The notes beneath the pieces are model-generated. The model was not told where the DNA came from. It made no database searches and was given only the letters and a program-made list of their open reading frames with translations. The translations under genes and the position numbers were made by a program. A stretch of 10,099 bases of DNA from Actinomycetota bacterium (GTDB lineage Bacteria; Actinomycetota; Actinomycetes; Streptosporangiales; Streptosporangiaceae): NCBI GenBank assembly GCA_003161205.1, contig PMOU01000421.1, positions 1 through 10,099 of the forward strand, read 5' to 3'. This document shows positions 7,167 to 10,099 of the stretch, piece by piece. How positions within the stretch are numbered: the first letter of the stretch is position 1; the number at the start of each line of letters is the position of its first letter.

Positions 7167-7172
7167 ATTGTC

Positions 7173-7484
7173 ATGTCCAGTCAGGATGCAAAACCACGGA
7201 CGGCACGCCGCCTGTCACGGCGGTCCCTGCTGCAGGGGGCCGCGACCGCGGGCGCCGCCGGTCTCGCGGTCACCGCCATTGGGTCCGCCGCCAGCCCGGC
7301 CTTTGCCGCCACTAACCGCTCAGCAGCGACTGAGAACCACAGCGACGCGGCGACGCACGCCGGGCCGATCGTGGTACACGTCCGCGATGCCAAGACCGGG
7401 GACATCGAGGTGTTCTCCGGGACGAGCAAGACCAGGTTGCGCGACAAGGACCTGGCGGCCCGTATCGCCCGGGCCATCGGCTAG
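7173..7484 (+). CDS. Small Tat-exported protein, function unknown
   Basis: 103 residues. A twin-arginine signal is clear: SRRSLLQG at 15-22, a hydrophobic Ala/Gly stretch at 23-40 and an Ala-Phe-Ala cleavage site at 43-45, leaving a mature part of about 58 residues. The mature part begins with a Ser/Thr/Asn/His-rich stretch (46-62) and then a compact core, GPIVVHVRDAKTGDIEVFSG (64-83), ending KDLAARIARAIG (92-103). The core looks like two beta strands in a hairpin followed by a helix. As I recall, similar small Tat proteins are common in actinobacteria next to secreted or redox proteins, but no function is known to me. Export of a folded domain suggests it either binds a cofactor or leaves with a partner. 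It is followed after 91 bp by the DUF4331 gene on the same strand, with no hairpin terminator between, so the two are probably co-transcribed. Confidence 0.85.
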   Translation: MSSQDAKPRTARRLSRRSLLQGAATAGAAGLAVTAIGSAASPAFAATNRSAATENHSDAATHAGPIVVHVRDAKTGDIEVFSGTSKTRLRDKDLAARIARAIG

Positions 7485-7488
7485 CCCT

Positions 7489-7551
7489 GCCATCTGCGCC
7501 ATCTGCGCCAGCTGTGCCATCTGCGCCAGCTGTGCCATCTGCGCCAGCTGT
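7489..7551 (+). repeat. Tandem array of seven 9-bp units (18-bp higher-order repeat)
   Basis: Seven contiguous 9-mers fill 63 bp: GCCATCTGC, GCCATCTGC, GCCAGCTGT, GCCATCTGC, GCCAGCTGT, GCCATCTGC, GCCAGCTGT. From 7498 on this is three exact copies of the 18-mer GCCATCTGCGCCAGCTGT. The array starts 4 bp after the stop of the Tat gene and ends 24 bp before the DUF4331 start codon, so it fills most of the intergenic gap. In one frame it would read Ala-Ile-Cys/Ala-Ser-Cys repeats, but no supported gene uses that frame. Exactness of the copies points to recent slippage and likely length variation among strains. Confidence 0.95.
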
Positions 7552-7575
7552 CCATTCGATCAGTGAGGTAATTGA

Positions 7576-8940
7576 ATGTCATCGCATCGCGAGGCGCCGG
7601 AGATCTCCAAAGACCCGGTAGCCGACAGTACCGACGTGTACGCGTTCGTGAGCCCGGATAAGCCCGACACGGTCACGTTGATCGCCAACTACATTCCGCT
7701 GCAGGAGCCCGCCGGCGGCCCGAACTTCTACGAGTTCGGCGACGATGTCCTGTACGCCATCCACATCGACAACAACGGCGACGGCCACGCGGACATCTCT
7801 TATGAGTTCCGCTTCAGCACCCAGGTGCTGGACGAGAACACCTTCCTGTACAACACCGGGCCGATCGAGCAAATTAACAGCCCGTACTTCAACCGCCGCC
7901 AGTTCTACGACGTGACCGTGGTGTCCGGTTCCTCGCGGAACACCATCGGCTACAACCTGGCCAGCCCGCCGTGCAACATCGGTCCGCTGTCCACGCCGAA
8001 CTACCCGGCCCTGGCCTACGAGGCGCTGCACAACCTCGACGGGATCCTGGTCTTCGCCGGACAGCGCGCCGAGGGCTTCTACGTCGACCTGGGCTCGATC
8101 TTCGACCTGGGCGACCTGCGGCCCTTCGAGAACCTGCACGCCACCTTCGGGCTGCCCAAACTGTCCGCGAGGCCGGGCGTGGACGCCACCAACCACCTGA
8201 ACGTGCACTCGATCGCGATCCAGGTGCCGATCTCCGCGGTGACCAGGCACGGCCACCCGACCATCGGCGTGTGGACCACGGCGAGCCGCCAGCACGCCAC
8301 GGTCTGGGACGAAGACAACGGCCAGAACGTGTCCAGCGGGCCGTGGCGGCAGGTGTCGCGGCTCGGCAACCCGCTGGTCAACGAGGTGATCAACCCGATG
8401 GGCAAGAAGGACCTGTGGAACACGCTGCCGCCCTCGGACGACAAGCGGTTCGCGGAGTACGTCACCCATCCGGGTCTGGCGGCGCTGCTGCCGACCCTGT
8501 ACCCCGGCGTGTTCCCGGAGCTGGCCGCGCTGGTCGCGTCCGGTAAGCCGCGCGCCGACCTGGAGGCGATTCTGCTCACCGGGATTCCCACGGGCATCGT
8601 CCCCGGATTCACCAACTACACCGGGCCGGTGCTGGCGGACATGCTGCGGCTGAACACCTCGATTCCGCCCACGCCGGCGCACAAGCAGAGCATCTACGGC
8701 CTGCTCGGCGACGACGCGGCCGGCTTCCCGAACGGGCGCCGGGTGACCGACGACGTGGTCGCGATCGAGCTGCGGGCGCTGGCCGGCGTCACCTACGCGC
8801 TGGTCGACAAGAAATACACCGCGGACGCGGCCGCGAGCAAGCTCACCGACGGGCTCACCCCCGCGAGTGTCAGCGCCTCGTATCTCCGCTCGTTCCCCTA
8901 CCTCGGGGTTCCGTACAGCGGTTACGACAACCCGTCCTGA
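7576..8940 (+). CDS. DUF4331 domain-containing protein without its own signal peptide
   Basis: 454 residues. The N-terminus, SSHREAPEISKDPVADSTDV (2-21) followed by YAFVSPDKPDTVTLI (22-36), is the hallmark start of DUF4331. It is followed by a Ca-binding-like loop DNNGDGHAD (65-73) and the family body rich in Asn, Pro and Gly (for example LGNPLVNEVINPMGKKDLWN). The biochemical role of DUF4331 is not established to my knowledge. Many family members begin with a signal peptide just before the SSHREAP segment; here the ATG at 7576 places that segment at residue 2 and no in-frame extension is seen. GAGG (7565-7568) 7 nt upstream supports the start. The gene follows the Tat-signal gene across the 9-bp repeat array and ends 5 bp before a strong terminator. 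The protein could be cytoplasmic or carried out with the neighbouring Tat protein; this is inference. Confidence 0.88.
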   Translation: MSSHREAPEISKDPVADSTDVYAFVSPDKPDTVTLIANYIPLQEPAGGPNFYEFGDDVLYAIHIDNNGDGHADISYEFRFSTQVLDENTFLYNTGPIEQINSPYFNRRQFYDVTVVSGSSRNTIGYNLASPPCNIGPLSTPNYPALAYEALHNLDGILVFAGQRAEGFYVDLGSIFDLGDLRPFENLHATFGLPKLSARPGVDATNHLNVHSIAIQVPISAVTRHGHPTIGVWTTASRQHATVWDEDNGQNVSSGPWRQVSRLGNPLVNEVINPMGKKDLWNTLPPSDDKRFAEYVTHPGLAALLPTLYPGVFPELAALVASGKPRADLEAILLTGIPTGIVPGFTNYTGPVLADMLRLNTSIPPTPAHKQSIYGLLGDDAAGFPNGRRVTDDVVAIELRALAGVTYALVDKKYTADAAASKLTDGLTPASVSASYLRSFPYLGVPYSGYDNPS

Positions 8941-8945
8941 TCGCA

Positions 8946-8984
8946 GTCCGTGCGCCCGCCTCGTCAGGGGGCGCACGGACTTTT
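8946..8984 (+). terminator. Intrinsic terminator after the DUF4331 gene
   Basis: GTCCGTGCGCCC (8946-8957) is perfectly complementary to GGGCGCACGGAC (8969-8980), a 12-bp GC-rich stem with an 11-nt loop, followed by TTTT (8981-8984). It begins 5 bp after the TGA of the DUF4331 gene. It is the clearest terminator in the window and separates the gene at 9019 from the upstream cluster unless there is read-through. Confidence 0.9.
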
Positions 8985-9021
8985 CTGGCGAGCGCAGCAT
9001 GTTCCTGGGGAGCGCAGCATG
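8982..9021 (+). repeat. 20-bp tandem duplication of a ribosome-binding/start region
   Basis: Bases 8982-9001 and 9002-9021 are adjacent 20-mers matching at 18 of 20 positions; each ends in AGCGCAGCATG, so the duplication carries a start codon in both copies. The second copy has the better purine run (GGGGAG, 9007-9012) and its ATG (9019) starts the 105-residue protein. The first ATG (8999) opens a 7-codon frame, MFLGSAA, whose TGA (9020-9022) overlaps the downstream start as ATGA, an arrangement that permits translational coupling. Confidence 0.9.
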
Positions 9022-9336
9022 ACCGAGTCAGCCGCCGGGCCTACCGGCCCCGGCACCGTCGTCCTGGAGCTCGGTGCTGACATCGGCGCCCTGATCCTGT
9101 ACACGCCGGCCGATCTCGATGGCGCGGAGATCGAGATCAGCCGCGATGATGAGCCCGGCGCGCACCGCACGCACGCACAGGTCCGCCAGCGGCCGATGGC
9201 GGCCGCGACCGCCTACGCGGCGGTCTACCCGAGCCTGGCCGCGGGGCCGTACACGATCTGGCGTGATGAGCACCGCCCGGCGGCCGCCGTCACCATCACC
9301 GGAGGGCGGGTCACCAGCTGCCACTGGCCCGCTTAG
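9019..9336 (+). CDS. Small conserved-looking beta-rich protein, function unknown
   Basis: 105 residues, no signal peptide and no membrane segment, so probably cytoplasmic. After a short Gly/Pro-rich start, TVVLELGADIGALILYTP (13-30), GAEIEISRDD (35-44), AYAAVYPSLAAGPYTIW (65-81) and AAVTITGGRVTSCHWP (89-104) alternate as beta strands. The pattern 'Y-A-A-V-Y-P-x-L-x-A-G-x-Y-T-I-W' followed by 'V-T-I-x-G-G-x-V' suggests a small Ig-like or prealbumin-like beta-sandwich. I believe similar short proteins recur in actinobacteria, but I know no assigned role. The ATG at 9019 is preferred for its GGGGAG site; an upstream GTG at 8950 would start inside the terminator hairpin. The gene lies only 34 bp after that terminator's T-run, leaving little room for its own promoter, and converges on the anti-sigma gene with a 16-bp gap. 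Confidence 0.7.
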   Translation: MTESAAGPTGPGTVVLELGADIGALILYTPADLDGAEIEISRDDEPGAHRTHAQVRQRPMAAATAYAAVYPSLAAGPYTIWRDEHRPAAAVTITGGRVTSCHWPA

Positions 9337-9340
9337 CCGC

Positions 9341-9360
9341 GCTCAGACGGGCTCAGACGG
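9341..9360. repeat. 10-bp tandem duplication over the anti-sigma stop codon
   Basis: GCTCAGACGG occurs twice head-to-tail (9341-9350, 9351-9360). The right copy contains the TGA of the minus-strand anti-sigma gene (complement 9353-9355), and the left copy carries a second TCA outside the gene. Probably a slippage product without function. Confidence 0.9.
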
Positions 9361-10099
9361 GTAGCTCCAGAATGGGCGTGGTGGTGGGCTTGGCCGTGCC
9401 GGGGGCAGGCTCGACGGTCAGGCCGAGCTTGTCGCCGCTGACGACCCCGGAGGCCAGCACCGGCGCGGTCTGCCCGGACGTGGCCGAGGGCAGCAGGCCT
9501 GCTGACACGGTCTGCTGGCCGATCAGCCAGAGCTGGTAGACCTTGCCCGCGGGCAGCGCGGGCAGCCCGCTCGTGGTCACGACCAGCCGGTGCGTATCCG
9601 CGGCGAGGACCACGGTGGCCACGCCGCCCGCGGTCGTGGACTGGCTGAGCAGCTTGACTTGGGGCGAGGACAAGACCAGGGCAATCGCCTGGTTCTGCGC
9701 CCGGGCCTGGTTCAGCTGCTGCTCGGTATGGGCCTGCGACAAGCCGAACAGCACCGCGATCACGACGGCGGCCGTCGCGACGACCCCGGAGAGCCAGGGC
9801 ACCCACGGCAGCCGCGGCACCCGGGCCGGCGCCCGCCGCGGCTGCGCAGGGCGGCTGACCTCGGGCGGAAGCTGACGGGTACGGGCGGTTGCCGCCAGCA
9901 CCTGATCGCGCAGCCCGGGCGGCGGCGTGGCCGTGGCGGCGAAGGCCAGCGCGGTGGCCACCTCGCGGAAACCGCGGACCTCGCTGGCGCAGGACGGGCA
10001 CCGGTCCAGGTGGCGGGCGAACCGCTCGGACTCGGGCCCTGCCTCCAGCGCGTCCAGCGCGTAGGCACCGGTGAGAGAGTGCAGATCATGGCGGAACAG
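9353..10099 (-). CDS. RskA-like zinc-binding anti-sigma factor (5' end beyond window)
   Basis: The minus-strand frame is open to the window edge, so 248 residues are visible and a few N-terminal ones are missing. From the edge: LHSLTGAYALDALEAGPESE, then RHLDRCPSCASEVRGF, which carries the His-x3-Cys-x2-Cys zinc-binding anti-sigma motif that grips an ECF sigma factor. A linker is followed by one membrane segment (PWLSGVVATAAVVIAVLFGL, complement about 9740-9799), then a coiled stretch EQQLNQARAQNQA and an extracytoplasmic RskA-type domain ending KVYQLWLIG ... LPSATSG ... LGLTVEPAPGTAKPTTTPIL. Such proteins hold a SigK-like sigma factor at the membrane until regulated proteolysis frees it. An internal GTG at 9961 would cut off the zinc motif and is not the real start. 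The sigma gene is expected just upstream, outside the window. Convergent with the gene at 9019. Confidence 0.93.
   Translation of the reverse strand: MFRHDLHSLTGAYALDALEAGPESERFARHLDRCPSCASEVRGFREVATALAFAATATPPPGLRDQVLAATARTRQLPPEVSRPAQPRRAPARVPRLPWVPWLSGVVATAAVVIAVLFGLSQAHTEQQLNQARAQNQAIALVLSSPQVKLLSQSTTAGGVATVVLAADTHRLVVTTSGLPALPAGKVYQLWLIGQQTVSAGLLPSATSGQTAPVLASGVVSGDKLGLTVEPAPGTAKPTTTPILELPV

Larger units (their letters stand above)
6767..7172 (+). promoter_or_regulatory. Regulatory region upstream of the Tat/DUF4331 cluster
   Basis: 406 bp between the mannosyltransferase remnant and the Tat-signal gene, richer in A/T than its flanks, with no long gene. It contains two neighbouring odd palindromes, TAGG-T-CCTA (6811-6819) and CGATA-A-TATCG (6825-6835). 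The second includes GATAAT, a good -10 look-alike with only a weak -35 (GGGTCA, 6803-6808). A CCATCC (6866-6871) is followed after 16 bp by CGAAAC (6888-6893). Two short stem-loops follow: GGCCA-AGGA-TGGCC (6916-6929) and ACGCC-ACA-GGCGT (6997-7009). Then come the AGGAGG-led micro-ORF (7036-7086) and an AT-rich patch (7081-7110). I checked by eye for common riboswitch cores (cobalamin, SAM, TPP, ydaO) and saw none. Confidence 0.5.

Noticed and set aside
7489..7551. CRISPR-like repeats
   Set aside because: The units are 9 bp, directly adjacent and without spacers, so this is a simple tandem repeat.
7138..7566. Plus-strand frame ending in Ala-Ile-Cys/Ala-Ser-Cys repeats
   Set aside because: Over most of its length it is a shifted frame of the Tat-signal gene; the Cys repeats simply reflect the 9-bp array being a multiple of three.
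7579..9000. Long minus-strand open frame (473 codons) opposite the DUF4331 gene
   Set aside because: Its translation is Arg/Val/Gly-rich without family motifs, and it is the GC-driven shadow of a well-recognised plus-strand gene.
8950..9018. GTG at 8950 as the start of the 105-residue protein
   Set aside because: It lies inside the terminator stem and has no ribosome-binding site; the ATG at 9019 has GGGGAG at good spacing.
9353..9961. GTG at 9961 as the anti-sigma start
   Set aside because: The frame continues upstream with the His-x3-Cys-x2-Cys zinc motif and typical N-terminal family sequence, so the gene extends past the window edge.

Overview
The window is high-GC DNA with strong G/C third-position bias, GTG starts and actinobacterial protein families: an RskA-like anti-sigma factor, a DUF4331 protein, a small Tat-signal protein, an MFS permease and the tail of a PIG-V-type mannosyltransferase. 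A soil-type actinomycete (Streptosporangiales, Pseudonocardiales or Streptomycetales-like) is the best guess; the sequence does not give a genus. No RNA gene, CRISPR array, insertion sequence or integrase was seen.

Left part (1-3202): the 3' portion of a large probable carbohydrate-active protein (beta-sandwich, then alpha/alpha-barrel, then C-terminal beta domain) converges on, and overlaps by 38 bp, an MFS permease gene on the minus strand. A 196-bp divergent intergenic region with a perfect 12-bp palindrome separates the permease from the next gene.

Centre (3399-6766): one 908-residue gene, with visibly less G/C-biased codon use in its first half, encodes a membrane-anchored protein with a helical/TPR-like middle and a C-terminal zinc-ribbon HNH-like domain whose usual Glu-His pair is replaced by Lys-Leu. 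I regard this as the most unusual protein in the window. It converges on a small acylphosphatase gene. Next to that lies a headless remnant of a membrane mannosyltransferase, which suggests past rearrangement here.

Right part (6767-10099): a 406-bp AT-richer regulatory stretch holds two short palindromes, a sigma-K-like promoter candidate and a perfect AGGAGG site that starts a 16-codon, histidine-rich micro-ORF. Then come a small Tat-exported protein, a 63-bp array of 9-bp repeats, a DUF4331 protein without its own signal peptide, a strong intrinsic terminator, a duplicated ribosome-binding/start region and a small conserved-looking beta-rich protein. The last gene, convergent and cut by the window end, is a zinc-binding, membrane-spanning RskA-like anti-sigma factor; its sigma gene presumably lies just outside. 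A plausible but unproven reading is that this ECF system controls the envelope-associated Tat/DUF4331 cluster.
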